Of a stretch of DNA of 46,420 nucleotides, positions 27,031 through 36,763 are shown one piece after another. The translations under genes and the position numbers were made by a program. A model generated the notes under the pieces. The model was not told the DNA's origin. It made no database searches and was given only the letters and a program-made list of their open reading frames with translations. Source of the stretch: Candidatus Accumulibacter contiguus (lineage in GTDB: Bacteria; Pseudomonadota; Gammaproteobacteria; Burkholderiales; Rhodocyclaceae); contig NZ_SPMX01000058.1 of assembly GCF_012940005.1 (NCBI RefSeq), forward strand, positions 1-46,420, given 5' to 3'. Numbering within the stretch: the stretch's first letter is position 1; each line of letters begins with the position of its first letter.

Positions 27031-28446
27031 ATGGCAAGCCCGCAAGATGTAATCAACATGGTCAAGGAAAACGAGGCGAAGTTCGTTGACTTCCGCTTCA
27101 CCGATACGCGTGGCAAGGAGCAGCACGTGACGGTGCCGGTCAGCGCTTTTGGCGAGGACAAGTTCGAGAACGGCCACGCTTTCGATGGTTCGTCAATCGC
27201 TGGCTGGAAAGGGATTCAGGCTTCGGACATGCAGTTGATGCCCGATCCGAGCACCGCTTATGTCGACCCCTTTTTCGATGAGACCACCGTGGTCATCACC
27301 TGCGACGTGGTCGATCCGGCGGACGGCCGCGGTTACGACCGCGACCCACGTTCGATTGCCAAGCGCGCCGAAGCCTATCTCAAGTCCAGCGGCATTGGTG
27401 ACACCGCCTACTTCGGACCCGAACCCGAGTTCTTCATTTTCGATTCGGTATCGTGGAGCGTCGACATGTCCGGTTGCACCCTGAAGATTTTCTCGCAGGA
27501 AGCGGCTTGGACGAGTGGCGAAAAGAGCGAGAGTGAGGGCGGCACGGGTCACCGTCCCGGGATCAAGGGCGGCTATTTTCCGGTGCCACCGGTCGACAGT
27601 CTGCACGACATCCGTTCGGCGATGGTGCTGACGCTCGAGTCGGTCGGGGTGCCGGTTGAAGTGCATCACCACGAAGTCGCGACCGCCGGCCAGTGCGAGA
27701 TCGGCACCCTGTTCAGCACGCTGGTCAAGCGCGCCGACTGGACGCAGGTACTCAAGTACGTGGTTCATAATGTCGCGCATCAGTACGGCAAGACCGCGAC
27801 CTTCATGCCGAAGCCAATCGTTGGCGACAATGGTTCGGGCATGCATGTCCATCAGTCGATCTGGAAGGATGGCAAGAACCTGTTTGCCGGCAACGGTTAC
27901 GCCGGTCTGTCGGAAATGGCGCTGTTCTACATCGGCGGCATCGTCAAGCACGCCAAGGCACTGAACGCGATCACCAACCCCGGTACCAATTCGTACAAGC
28001 GCCTGGTGCCGCACTACGAAGCGCCAGTCAAGCTGGCTTACTCGGCCAAGAACCGTTCGGCTTCGATCCGCGTGCCGCATGTGGCCTCCGACAAGGCCAG
28101 ACGTATCGAGACCCGCTTTCCGGACCCGATCGCCAACCCCTATCTGTGCTTTTCCGCCTTGTTGATGGCCGGTCTGGACGGTATTCAGAATCGTATTCAC
28201 CCTGGCGATCCGGCAGACAAGAACCTCTACGATCTGCCGCCCGAAGAGGATGCCAAGATCCCGACCGTTTGCGCCAGCCTGGAAGAAGCGCTCGAATCGC
28301 TGGACAAGGATCGTGAATTCCTGACCCGTGGCGGAGTCTTTTCCGATGACTGGATCAGCGCCTTTATCGAACTCAAGATGGACGAGGTCAACAAGGTGCG
28401 CATGACCACTCACCCGGTCGAATTCGAACTGTACTACAGCTGCTGA
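27031..28446 (+). CDS. glnA: Glutamine synthetase, type I
   Basis: 471 residues, dodecameric GSI-beta length. Makes glutamine from glutamate, ammonia and ATP. Visible motifs: [12 protein letters not shown] (latch loop), [12 protein letters not shown] (metal Glu), [33 protein letters not shown] (ATP), [18 protein letters not shown] and RIPHVAS-type RVPHVAS. The adenylylation Tyr sits in NLYDLPPEE (about residue 400), so GlnE control is likely. AGGAGA lies 8 bp before the ATG. NtrC-like sites and a sigma-54-like promoter lie upstream. A strong terminator follows. Confidence 0.97.
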   Translation: MASPQDVINMVKENEAKFVDFRFTDTRGKEQHVTVPVSAFGEDKFENGHAFDGSSIAGWKGIQASDMQLMPDPSTAYVDPFFDETTVVITCDVVDPADGRGYDRDPRSIAKRAEAYLKSSGIGDTAYFGPEPEFFIFDSVSWSVDMSGCTLKIFSQEAAWTSGEKSESEGGTGHRPGIKGGYFPVPPVDSLHDIRSAMVLTLESVGVPVEVHHHEVATAGQCEIGTLFSTLVKRADWTQVLKYVVHNVAHQYGKTATFMPKPIVGDNGSGMHVHQSIWKDGKNLFAGNGYAGLSEMALFYIGGIVKHAKALNAITNPGTNSYKRLVPHYEAPVKLAYSAKNRSASIRVPHVASDKARRIETRFPDPIANPYLCFSALLMAGLDGIQNRIHPGDPADKNLYDLPPEEDAKIPTVCASLEEALESLDKDREFLTRGGVFSDDWISAFIELKMDEVNKVRMTTHPVEFELYYSC

Positions 28447-28465
28447 TCGGGCAGTGCAGGGAGGA

Positions 28466-28490
28466 GGACGGGCTTGCCCGTCCTTTTTTT
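28466..28490 (+). terminator. Rho-independent terminator of glnA
   Basis: An 8-bp perfect GC-rich stem (GGACGGGC / GCCCGTCC) with a TT loop is followed directly by a run of T (28484-28490). It begins 20 bp after the glnA stop and would separate glnA from the DUF4124-ntrBC genes, allowing partial read-through at most. Confidence 0.9.
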
Positions 28491-28618
28491 GTCTACCGAT
28501 CGTCCGCCCACCGCGTTAATATTGGCTCGATCCATCTCTTGCCGTCGCCTGATGTTCAGGATGAGGCTTGCCAGTTTTCCTTCGCGAGGGCTGGCTGCGA
28601 CAAAGGAATACGACGACG

Positions 28619-29110
28619 ATGAAACTGCCAGCCCTGTGTCTTTCGATTGCACTGCTCACGACAGTGTCGGCGTATGCGCAGGACATCTACAAATGTGCCG
28701 ATCCCGACGGGCGGGTCACCTACTCGAACGTGCCGACCAGGAGTTGCCGGAAACTCGTCCTCGATCCGGTCAACCTGGCGCCGGCTCCGGCGGCCAGGCC
28801 GCCGGCTGCGGCAGCGAAAACGCCGACGCCAGGCAATTTCCCGAAGGTGGACGAGCAGACGCAGAAGTCGCGCGACGGCGATCGTCGACGCATCCTCGAG
28901 AATGAACTGGCGGCAGAGCTGAAGAATGCCGAACAGGCGAAGAAGGACCTTGCCGAACAGGAAGGCATCATTCTGCCGAGTGAACGCATGCAGGGTGGGG
29001 CGATCAGTGGTGGCAAGGTGCAGGAACGGCTGCAGGCCTACAAGGACAAGGTTGCCTTGCACCAGCGCAATGTCGAGGCCATCCAGAAAGAAATCACCAA
29101 TCTGCGCTGA
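28619..29110 (+). CDS. DUF4124 domain-containing secreted protein
   Basis: 163 residues. A signal peptide (MKLPALCLSIALLTTVSAYA, cleaved before QD) indicates export. The DUF4124 motif follows (DIYKCADPDGRVTYSNVPTRSC), then an Ala/Pro linker and a charged helical C-terminal half (about 85-163) likely to form a coiled coil. AAAGGA precedes the ATG by 9 bp. DUF4124 proteins between glnA and ntrBC are a recurring arrangement in betaproteobacteria as far as I recall; their function is unknown. The ntrB ATG is 26 bp downstream, so co-transcription is likely. Confidence 0.85.
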   Translation: MKLPALCLSIALLTTVSAYAQDIYKCADPDGRVTYSNVPTRSCRKLVLDPVNLAPAPAARPPAAAAKTPTPGNFPKVDEQTQKSRDGDRRRILENELAAELKNAEQAKKDLAEQEGIILPSERMQGGAISGGKVQERLQAYKDKVALHQRNVEAIQKEITNLR

Positions 29111-29136
29111 TCGTCAGGGTCTGTTGCCGCCCCTCC

Positions 29137-30216
29137 ATGCCGATGCCTGAAATTCAGGGACATCCCTTTGCCGGGCTGGATCTGCTGTCGTCGGCGGTGG
29201 TGCTGCTCGACGCGAGCCTGGCCATCCGCTACCTGAATCCGGCAGCCGAGAACCTGCTGGCGATCAGTAACAAGGTCTTTGCCGGCTGTCCGCTGGAAAA
29301 CGTCATGGAGTGCCCGCCGAAACTGCTGGCAGCGCTCGACAGCGTTCTCAACCAGGGCTGGGGCTACACCGGGCAGAAAATCGGCTTGCGGCTGGTGGGT
29401 GGCGAGGTCTTGCAACTGAACTGCACGGTCAACCCGGTCGATTCCCCGGAAGCCAGCCTCCTGGTCGAATTGTGGCCAATCGATCAACAGTTGCGAGCGA
29501 CGCGGGAAGAGCGCCTGGTCGAGCAGCAGCATGCCAATCGCGAGTTGATACGCAACCTGGTGCACGAAATCAAGAACCCGCTCGGCGGTATCCGTGGTGC
29601 GGCGCAACTGCTGGAGCGCGAACTCAACAATCCGGGTCTGCGCGAGTACACACAGGTGATCATCAAGGAGGCCGACCGCCTGCAGGATCTGATGCGGCGC
29701 CTGCTGTCGCCGCATCGCCCGATGCAGCCGGGACCGGTGAACATTCATGAAATCCTGGAACGTGTGCGCAGCCTGTTGACTGCCGAATTTCCGACCATCC
29801 TGAGCGTTTGTCGCGACTACGATACCAGCCTGCCGGAACTGGTCGGTGATCGGGAACAATTGATCCAGGTCTTCCTGAACATCGCCAGGAATGCAGCGCA
29901 GGCAATTCGCCGGCAAGCGGACGGGAGTGTCGCCGCACCGGGGCAGATCACGCTGCGTACCCGTGCCGCGCGCCAGGTCACTTTGTTCAAGCGCAGATAC
30001 CGGCTGGCACTCGAAGTGCAGGTGGTCGACGATGGCCCGGGGATTTCCGAGGACATTCGCGAACGTATGTTCTATCCGCTGGTTTCCGGTCGCGAGGGCG
30101 GTAGCGGCCTCGGGCTGACACTGGCGCAGAGTTTTGTGCAACAACACCAGGGGACGATTGATTGTGAAAGCAAGCCGGGCCATACCTGTTTCACGATTCG
30201 CCTGCCGCTCGTCTGA
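29137..30216 (+). CDS. glnL: Nitrogen-regulation sensor histidine kinase NtrB (GlnL)
   Basis: 359 residues. A PAS domain (about 12-125: LLSSAVVLLDASLAIRYLNPAAENLL) is followed by the dimerisation/H-box NLVHEIKNPLGGIRG (His near 144) and the ATPase N-box (VFLNIARNAAQAI), G1 box (DDGPGISEDI) and G2 box (GGSGLGLTLAQ). No membrane segments, as expected for the cytosolic NtrB that responds to PII proteins and controls NtrC phosphorylation. Directly upstream of ntrC (60-bp gap). Confidence 0.94.
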   Translation: MPMPEIQGHPFAGLDLLSSAVVLLDASLAIRYLNPAAENLLAISNKVFAGCPLENVMECPPKLLAALDSVLNQGWGYTGQKIGLRLVGGEVLQLNCTVNPVDSPEASLLVELWPIDQQLRATREERLVEQQHANRELIRNLVHEIKNPLGGIRGAAQLLERELNNPGLREYTQVIIKEADRLQDLMRRLLSPHRPMQPGPVNIHEILERVRSLLTAEFPTILSVCRDYDTSLPELVGDREQLIQVFLNIARNAAQAIRRQADGSVAAPGQITLRTRAARQVTLFKRRYRLALEVQVVDDGPGISEDIRERMFYPLVSGREGGSGLGLTLAQSFVQQHQGTIDCESKPGHTCFTIRLPLV

Positions 30217-30276
30217 ACCGGCTGGCAGGTTTCTTGCTAGCAAGCAATGATAATTGACAAGCTGCCTGAGGAATCG

Positions 30277-31707
30277 ATGAAACCGGTCTGGATCGTTGAC
30301 GACGATAAATCAATTCGCTGGGTTCTCGAGAAGACCCTGGCGCGTGAAAAAATCGCTTTCCAGAGCTTTGCCTCGGCGACTGAAGCGCTGGCGCAACTAG
30401 ACGCCGGCGGCGAAGCACCACAGGTGCTGGTTTCCGACATCCGCATGCCGGGTCAGTCGGGACTGGAATTGTTGCAGTTGTTCAAGGAACGCTTCCCGAC
30501 TCTGCCAGTGATCATCATGACCGCTTACTCCGACCTGGAGAGTGCGGTGTCGGCGTTTCAGGGGGGGGCTTTCGAATACCTGCCGAAACCCTTCGACGTC
30601 GATCAGGCTCTGGAACTGATTCGGCGGGCGATTGGTGAAAGCATGCACCAGAGTGGTGCACCCAACGAGGAGGGATTGACGCCGGAAATTCTCGGCCAGG
30701 CACCGGCGATGCAGGAAGTCTTCCGCGCCATTGGTCGCCTGAGTCAATCGAGCGCGACCGTTCTGATTACCGGCGAGTCGGGTTCCGGCAAGGAACTGGT
30801 GGCGCGCGCAGTGCATCGCCACAGTCCGCGTGCCGACAAGCCCTTCATCGCCATCAATACCGCGGCGATTCCCCGCGACCTGCTCGAATCCGAACTCTTC
30901 GGTCATGAACGCGGCGCCTTTACTGGTGCGGCGGCGCAGCGACAGGGCCGTTTCGAGCAGGCCGAAGGGGGGACGCTGTTCCTCGATGAAATCGGTGACA
31001 TGCCAGCAGAATTGCAGACACGGCTGTTGCGCGTGCTGTCGGACGGACATTACTATCGAGTCGGTGGCCATTCGCCGTTGAAAACCAGGGTTCGCATCAT
31101 TGCCGCGACGCATCAGAACCTCGAAGCGAGAGTCAGCCAGGGACTTTTTCGCGAGGATCTCTTTCACCGCCTGAACGTGATCCGCGTGCGCCTGCCGAGC
31201 CTGCGCGAACGACGCGAAGACATTCCGATCCTGGCGCGCCACTTTCTGCACCGGAGCGCGCAGGAACTCGGCGTTGAAGGCAAGCGCTTTTCGGATGCTG
31301 CCCTGAAGCATCTGTGTTCGCTCGATTTTTCGGGGAACGTGCGGCAACTCGAGAATCTCTGTCACTGGCTCACGGTGATGGCGCCGGGGCAACTCCTGGA
31401 ACTTGCCGATCTGCCGCCAGAACTGCGTGAGGCCGTGCCGGCGACGCCGGCCAACGACTGGGAAAGTGCGCTGGCGAACGAGGTTGAACGCCTGTTGGGC
31501 AGCGACCCGGGGCAGGTACATATGAAGTTGACGCACGCTTTCGAACGTGTCCTGATCAACCGTGCGCTGGCCCATACCGGTGGGCGGCGAATCGAGGCCG
31601 CGCAGGCACTCGGCATCGGCCGTAATACCATCACCCGCAAGATTCAGGAACTTGGCCTCGACAGCAGCGGCGCGAGCGAAGATCGGGAAGGTTCATCCGC
31701 ACGATAA
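30277..31707 (+). CDS. glnG: Nitrogen-regulation response regulator NtrC (GlnG)
   Basis: 476 residues. A receiver domain with phospho-acceptor D54 (VSDIRMPG) is followed by an AAA+ sigma-54 activation domain (Walker A GESGSGKE near 165-172; GAFTGA loop near 215) and a C-terminal Fis-type HTH ([24 protein letters not shown], in part). ATG 30277, preceded by GAGGA, was chosen over an in-frame ATG 30 bp upstream because the receiver begins there with [10 protein letters not shown]. Likely activates glnA through the two sites upstream of it and may act on other sigma-54 promoters. Confidence 0.95.
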   Translation: MKPVWIVDDDKSIRWVLEKTLAREKIAFQSFASATEALAQLDAGGEAPQVLVSDIRMPGQSGLELLQLFKERFPTLPVIIMTAYSDLESAVSAFQGGAFEYLPKPFDVDQALELIRRAIGESMHQSGAPNEEGLTPEILGQAPAMQEVFRAIGRLSQSSATVLITGESGSGKELVARAVHRHSPRADKPFIAINTAAIPRDLLESELFGHERGAFTGAAAQRQGRFEQAEGGTLFLDEIGDMPAELQTRLLRVLSDGHYYRVGGHSPLKTRVRIIAATHQNLEARVSQGLFREDLFHRLNVIRVRLPSLRERREDIPILARHFLHRSAQELGVEGKRFSDAALKHLCSLDFSGNVRQLENLCHWLTVMAPGQLLELADLPPELREAVPATPANDWESALANEVERLLGSDPGQVHMKLTHAFERVLINRALAHTGGRRIEAAQALGIGRNTITRKIQELGLDSSGASEDREGSSAR

Positions 31708-31745
31708 TCGGCGATAATGGCGGCCTTGCCTGTGATGACGAAACC

Positions 31746-32561
31746 ATGGACCATGCCTGCCGCCCTTGCCAGATCGATGCTGCCCGCCTGAGTCTGCTGC
31801 TCGGCCCGGCGCAGTGCCGCTTCACGGTCGAGACACTGCGCGAGTGCAGCTCGACCAGTACTTTGCTGCTCGAACGCGCCCGTCAAGGAGCCCCCAGTGG
31901 TGCGCTGCTGGTTGCCGATCAGCAGACGGCCGGACGTGGTCGCCGCGGTCGTAGCTGGCTGTCGTCTCCGGAAGCCGGTCTGACCTTCTCTCTTTTGTGG
32001 CATATCCCCGGGGACATGGCGCGGCTGGCGGGACTGTCGCTGGCGGTTGGCGTCGCTGTCGCACGTTCGCTCGAAGCCTGTGGCGTCGCCGGTGTCGGAC
32101 TGAAATGGCCAAACGACATCCTCCTCGACGGCGGTAAGGTCGGCGGCATCCTGATCGAACTGGAGGCCACGCCGGGAGGCATGCTGGCGGTGATCGGCAT
32201 CGGCCTCAATCTGCAAATGCCTGCCGTCGGCGCAGAGGAACTGCAGGAATTCCTGCATCGCCCGGCAGCACTGGCACAGCGCTTGTCGCCGGTGCCCGAG
32301 CGCCACCAATTGCTGGCGCAATTGCTGCTCGATCTTGCCGCCGTTCTCGACGACTTTTCCGCGACGGGTTTCCCCGCGCTGCGCAGCGAATGGCAGGCGC
32401 GTCATGTCTGGCAGGATCGTCAGGTGCGTCTGCTCAACGGCGGGCTGCTGGACCGCGAGGGGATCTGTCTCGGCGCCGATGCCGACGGCGCACTCCTGCT
32501 ACTGACGGCGAACGGAGTCGAGCGCTGCCTGTCCGGCGATCTGTCGCTGCAGGTGGCATGA
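31746..32561 (+). CDS. birA: Biotin-[acetyl-CoA-carboxylase] ligase BirA
   Basis: 271 residues, the catalytic-only form without the N-terminal repressor HTH. Attaches biotin to BCCP. Motifs: ADQQTAGRGRRGRSW (biotinyl-AMP loop), LKWPNDILLDGGKVGGILIE (with the catalytic Lys) and a C-terminal SH3-like domain (about 215-270). ATG 31746. The stop overlaps the coaX start (ATGA), a widely seen birA-coaX pairing in betaproteobacteria, suggesting coupled translation. Confidence 0.93.
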   Translation: MDHACRPCQIDAARLSLLLGPAQCRFTVETLRECSSTSTLLLERARQGAPSGALLVADQQTAGRGRRGRSWLSSPEAGLTFSLLWHIPGDMARLAGLSLAVGVAVARSLEACGVAGVGLKWPNDILLDGGKVGGILIELEATPGGMLAVIGIGLNLQMPAVGAEELQEFLHRPAALAQRLSPVPERHQLLAQLLLDLAAVLDDFSATGFPALRSEWQARHVWQDRQVRLLNGGLLDREGICLGADADGALLLLTANGVERCLSGDLSLQVA

Positions 32562-33274
32562 ACATCGCCATCGACGCCGGCAATAGCCGCATCAAATGGG
32601 GCGTCCATGACGGCAGCCGGTGGCTGGACAACGGCGCGCTGGCGACCGCCGATGTCGCCTGGTTGAGCGAGGCCGCCGACGAATGGCCGGTGGCGCGGGT
32701 GGTGATCTGCAACGTCGCCGGCAGCGAGGTCGCTACAAGCATCACGGCTCTCCTCGCCGGGCGGCACTCCCAGGTCTCGTTCCTGCACGCCAGCGCCGAG
32801 GCCTGCGGCGTGCGCAATACTTACGAACATCCCCGGCAACTCGGTGCCGACCGCTGGGCGGCGCTGATCGGTGCGCGCGCCTTGCTCGGCAGCGCCTGCC
32901 TGGTGGTCTGTGCCGGAACGGCGACGACCGTCGACCGGCTAGATGCGGCCGGAGTGTTTCGCGGCGGGCTGATCCTGCCGGGTTACGACCTGATGCGGGC
33001 GGCGCTGGCGAGCAACACCGCGCAGTTGCCGCTCGCCGATGGCGTTTTTCGCAGCGAGCCACGCAACACCATGGACGCCATCGTCAGCGGCTGCCTGCAG
33101 GCGCAGCTCGGCGCCGTCGAGCGGATGTTTTCGGCAATCGCCACCGAGCCCGGCGCCCGCTGCCTGTTGACCGGTGGCGCCGCCGCGCGTCTCGCAGCAC
33201 ACCTGTGTATCCCCTTCCAGTTGATCGACCATCTGATCCTCAGCGGACTGGTGCGCTATGCCGAATCCCTTTGA
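32558..33274 (+). CDS. coaX: Type III pantothenate kinase CoaX
   Basis: 238 residues. First committed step of coenzyme A synthesis; a feedback-resistant enzyme of the ASKHA fold. Signature motifs: IAIDAGNSRIKWGV (phosphate-1), NTYEHPRQLGADRWAALIGA (pantothenate/catalytic Asp), VVCAGTATTVD (phosphate-2) and GGLILPGYDLM. The ATG overlaps the birA stop by ATGA. The longer same-frame extension upstream is shadow translation of birA. Confidence 0.94.
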   Translation: MNIAIDAGNSRIKWGVHDGSRWLDNGALATADVAWLSEAADEWPVARVVICNVAGSEVATSITALLAGRHSQVSFLHASAEACGVRNTYEHPRQLGADRWAALIGARALLGSACLVVCAGTATTVDRLDAAGVFRGGLILPGYDLMRAALASNTAQLPLADGVFRSEPRNTMDAIVSGCLQAQLGAVERMFSAIATEPGARCLLTGGAAARLAAHLCIPFQLIDHLILSGLVRYAESL

Positions 33275-33304
33275 TCCCTTGCGCCTGTAGACAGGAGACG
33301 CCGC

Positions 33305-33709
33305 ATGCCGACCCACCTCTTGACGACCCTGCCCGCCTTTCTCGCCTACTTCGCCGTGGCAATGGGTTTGCTGGCGCTGTTCCTGCTGATCTACCTGAAT
33401 GTCACGCCGTACCACGAGGTGACGCTGATTCGCACCGGCAACGCCGCGGCAGCGGTCAGCCTGGCAGGTGCGCTGCTGGGTTTCGCGATGCCGGTGGCCA
33501 ACGTCATTGCCCATAGCGATACCCTGGTCGACCTCGCCTGCTGGGGAGCGATCGCCGGCGTCATCCAGATCCTGGCCTATCTGGTGGCCCGTTTGACACT
33601 GCCGCAACTCCATCAGGACATCCCGGCCGGACGCATCGCACCGGCGATATTTCTGGCGGCCGTTTCGCTCAGCATCGGCCTGATCAACGCCGCCTGCATG
33701 ACCTACTGA
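33305..33709 (+). CDS. DUF350 (UPF0719) inner-membrane protein
   Basis: 134 residues with four predicted membrane helices (about 8-34, 48-70, 79-100, 109-131). DUF350 proteins have two internally related halves, and the repeat of NAAAAVSLAGALLGFAMPVANVIAHS-type helices fits. Function unknown; members often neighbour SPFH, DUF4178 or YjfJ/PspA-like genes, which suggests a membrane-maintenance role. ATG 33305 preceded by AGGAGA. First gene of a plus-strand group with the SPFH and DUF4178 genes. Confidence 0.85.
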   Translation: MPTHLLTTLPAFLAYFAVAMGLLALFLLIYLNVTPYHEVTLIRTGNAAAAVSLAGALLGFAMPVANVIAHSDTLVDLACWGAIAGVIQILAYLVARLTLPQLHQDIPAGRIAPAIFLAAVSLSIGLINAACMTY

Positions 33710-33780
33710 CCGATCCACCCCATCCCCCGGTGCTCGCCAGCGCAGCGCCGGCTTGCCAACCTTGTGATCAGGAGATTGCC

Positions 33781-34812
33781 ATGGCGCTCATGGACTTCAT
33801 CAAGAAACAGTTCGTCGATGTCATTCACTGGACGGAAGACGGCGATGGCGTGCTCGCCATGCGCTACCCGATGCAGGACTTCGAAATCCAGTATGGGGCG
33901 CAGCTGACGGTACGCGAGTCGCAGATGGCCATCTTCGTCAATGAAGGGCAGATTGCCGACGTTTTCGGACCTGGTCGCTACCGATTGACGACCAGCACCC
34001 TGCCGCTGCTGACCAACCTCAAGAACTGGGACAAGCTCTTCGAATCGCCCTTCAAGTCGGACGTCTATTTCTTTTCGACCCGCCTGCAGCTCGACTGCAA
34101 ATGGGGAACGCCGAATCCGATCACCATTCGCGACAAGGATTTCGGAATGGTGCGGATGCGCGCTTTCGGCATCTACTCGTACCAGCTGAGCGATGTGCGC
34201 AAGTTTCACAGCGAGATTTCCGGTACGCGTGCGCAATACACCGTCGTCGACCTCGATGGCCAGTTACGCAATCTGGTGATCAGCTCGATGACCGACCTGT
34301 TCGGCGAATCGGGCCTGCCTTTCATCGACATGGCCGCCAACCAGGACGAACTGAGCCGGACCCTCAAGGGCAAGCTGGCAAGCGTTTTCGAACGCTACGG
34401 GCTGACGCTCGACAGCTTTGTCGTCCAGAATGTATCGCTGCCCGAGGAACTGCAGAAGATCCTCGACAGCCGCATCGGCATGAACATGCTCGGCGACCTT
34501 GGGCGCTACACGCAATACCAGGTGGCCAACAGCATTCCGCTGGCGGCGCAGAACGAGGGAGGCATTGCCGGCATCGGTGCCGGTCTCGGTGCCGGACTCG
34601 GCATCGGCCAGACGATGACGGCGGTGATGGCGCAGACCATGCCGGCCGGGACCGCGCCGGCGGTGCAGCCGGCAGCATCGGCAAGCGCTGCCGGCAATGC
34701 CGACGAACTCGTCGCGACGCTCGAAAAGCTGCATGGCCTGGTCGCCAAGGGAATCCTTTCACAGGCCGAGTTCGACGCCAAGAAGGCCGAATTGCTCGGC
34801 AAGCTGGTGTGA
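33781..34812 (+). CDS. SPFH/YdjI-type protein with C-terminal SHOCT domain
   Basis: 343 residues. The N-terminal segment (MALMDFIKKQFVDVIHW) and SPFH-like domain (about 20-230: AIFVNEGQIADVFGPGRYRL, VRMRAFGIYSYQLSD, VVQNVSLPEELQKILD) match the virion-core-like/YdjI subfamily (COG4260). A Gly/Ala-rich linker (GIGAGLGAGLGIG) leads to a SHOCT motif at the end (LEKLHGLVAKGILSQAEFDAKKAELL, in part). No membrane helix. Such proteins probably form membrane-associated oligomers. AGGAG lies before ATG 33781. The in-frame upstream extension lacks similarity. Confidence 0.88.
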   Translation: MALMDFIKKQFVDVIHWTEDGDGVLAMRYPMQDFEIQYGAQLTVRESQMAIFVNEGQIADVFGPGRYRLTTSTLPLLTNLKNWDKLFESPFKSDVYFFSTRLQLDCKWGTPNPITIRDKDFGMVRMRAFGIYSYQLSDVRKFHSEISGTRAQYTVVDLDGQLRNLVISSMTDLFGESGLPFIDMAANQDELSRTLKGKLASVFERYGLTLDSFVVQNVSLPEELQKILDSRIGMNMLGDLGRYTQYQVANSIPLAAQNEGGIAGIGAGLGAGLGIGQTMTAVMAQTMPAGTAPAVQPAASASAAGNADELVATLEKLHGLVAKGILSQAEFDAKKAELLGKLV

Positions 34813-34846
34813 GCGCCGGCTAGGAGCAGGTGCCGGCCGTTCGCTC

Positions 34847-36751
34847 ATGAAGACCGCCCGCTGCCCGTCCTGCGGTGCACCGGTCGCTTTCCGGTCGGCG
34901 ACCTCGATCTATGTCGTCTGTGAGTTCTGTCGCAGTACCCTGCTGCGCAGCGGCGAGGATCTGCAGAACCTCGGCCGCATGGCCGAACTGCTCGAAGATC
35001 GCTCGCCGATCCAGATCGGCAGCACCGGCACTTTCCGCAAGCACCCGTTCACGGTCATCGGCCGCATCCAGTTGCAATACGAAGCCGGGATCTGGAACGA
35101 ATGGCACCTCCTCTTCGACGACGGGCGCACGGCATGGCTGGCCGAAGCCGCCGGCGAGTGGCTGGTCAGCGCGCAGGTCGCGGTCAGCGACCCGCTGCCG
35201 GCATTCGCGGCACTGGTGCCGGAGATGCCGGTCATCCTCGACGGACGCACCTTCACCGTCAGCAATCTCGTCACTGCCCGCTGCATCTCCGGGCAGGGCG
35301 AGCTGCCGTTCAAGGTCGCTGCCGGCTACGATGTCCATAGCGCCGACCTGCGCGGGAACAATCGCTTCCTGACCATCGACTACAGCGAGACCCCGCCACT
35401 GGTCTTCGTCGGCCAGGCCGTTGCCTTTGCCGATCTCCAGCTCGCAAACCTCAAGGAGCCGGACGATCAGGCTGCCGGCGCTGCGCCACAGGTCGCTGCG
35501 CGCGCCTTCAATTGCCCGCACTGTGCGGCGCCACTGTGCATCCATTCGCCAGCCATCGAAAGCGTCGCCTGCGACAGTTGTGGATCGATCATCGGCGTCG
35601 ACAACGAAAACTTCAAACTCCTGGCCAAGGCCGCGCAGGCGCTGCGCGAAGTGCCCTGGCTGCCGCTCGGAAGCCGGGGCAAGCTGGGCGACAGCGAATG
35701 GGAAGTGATCGGTTTCATGCGCCGCAGCAGCAGCTCGCAGGGCAGCGATGCGGTGTGGTCGGAATACCTGTTGTTCGACGGGCAGCAGGGTTTCGCCTGG
35801 CTGATCGAAGATCAGGGACACTGGAACTATGCGCGCACACTTTCCAACCCACCCTCGGTCGGCAGCGGGCAGACGAAGTTCAAGTATCAAGGGAACGAGT
35901 TCAAGCGCTACAACCATGGCTCGGCCGAAGTGATCTATGTCGTCGGCGAGTTCTACTGGCGGGTTGCCGTCGGTGAGACCTGTACCGTCGACGATTATGT
36001 CTGTCCGCCGCGAATGTTGTCGCGCGAGGTGACGGCGAAGGAAGCGAACTGGTCGCAGGCCGAGTATCGGCCGGCCGACGAGATCCGTACTGCTTTCGGC
36101 GTCAAGGCGCCGCCACCCCGCCAGATCGGAGTCTATGCCAACCAGCCGAACCCGCTGCTGGAAACACATCGCCGCGCTTGCCGACTGTTCTGGCAACTGG
36201 CGCTGGCAGCGACCGTCGTGCAGCTCGTTTTCTTGCTGTTCTTCGCGTCACAATCGGTACTCAAGCAGCGCATCGTGCTTTCGCCACAGAACGAAGAGGC
36301 GACGCTGAGCAGCCAGGAATTTGTCCTCAAGAGCCGCGCACGCGCGCTGCAGGTCCGCCACAGCACCGATGTCGCCAACAACTGGCTGTCGGTGAACACC
36401 ACCCTGGTCGAGAAGAACAGCGGCGAGGCCTACCAGGGAATGCAGGAAATCAGCCACTACCAGGGCGTCGATGACGGCGAGAGCTGGTCCGAGGGTTCGG
36501 CGTCCGACGAAATGGTGTTCACGGCCGTGCCGGCAGGCACCTACTACCTGGTCATCGAGTACGAACTCGGGAAAGACAATGTGTCGGCAGTGGTCGACAC
36601 CCTGGAGGTCATCCGTGACCCGGTGGGCTGGTCGAACTATGTGCTGCTGCTGATCTTCCTGGTGATCTTCCCCTTGTGGTCGCGTTGGCGCAAGGGTTCC
36701 TTCGAGGCACGGCGCTGGAACGAGAGCGACCTGGGTGGCGAGGCAGACTGA
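34847..36751 (+). CDS. DUF4178 zinc-ribbon membrane protein
   Basis: 634 residues. Two zinc ribbons are visible: CPSCGAP...CEFC near 6-28 and CPHCAAP...CDSC near 224-246. Each precedes a DUF4178 domain (about 55-210 and 280-390, e.g. IGSTGTFRKHPFTVIGRIQLQ and LGSRGKLGDSEWEVIGFM). Two membrane helices lie near 447-470 and 597-617, with the intervening loop predicted outside the cytoplasm. ATG 34847 is 34 bp after the SPFH stop, so the genes are probably one operon. Function unknown; the double DUF4178 plus membrane anchor suggests a partner of the SPFH protein. Confidence is in the family, not in a role. Confidence 0.85.
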   Translation: MKTARCPSCGAPVAFRSATSIYVVCEFCRSTLLRSGEDLQNLGRMAELLEDRSPIQIGSTGTFRKHPFTVIGRIQLQYEAGIWNEWHLLFDDGRTAWLAEAAGEWLVSAQVAVSDPLPAFAALVPEMPVILDGRTFTVSNLVTARCISGQGELPFKVAAGYDVHSADLRGNNRFLTIDYSETPPLVFVGQAVAFADLQLANLKEPDDQAAGAAPQVAARAFNCPHCAAPLCIHSPAIESVACDSCGSIIGVDNENFKLLAKAAQALREVPWLPLGSRGKLGDSEWEVIGFMRRSSSSQGSDAVWSEYLLFDGQQGFAWLIEDQGHWNYARTLSNPPSVGSGQTKFKYQGNEFKRYNHGSAEVIYVVGEFYWRVAVGETCTVDDYVCPPRMLSREVTAKEANWSQAEYRPADEIRTAFGVKAPPPRQIGVYANQPNPLLETHRRACRLFWQLALAATVVQLVFLLFFASQSVLKQRIVLSPQNEEATLSSQEFVLKSRARALQVRHSTDVANNWLSVNTTLVEKNSGEAYQGMQEISHYQGVDDGESWSEGSASDEMVFTAVPAGTYYLVIEYELGKDNVSAVVDTLEVIRDPVGWSNYVLLLIFLVIFPLWSRWRKGSFEARRWNESDLGGEAD

Positions 36752-36763
36752 GGTGCGATTGCC

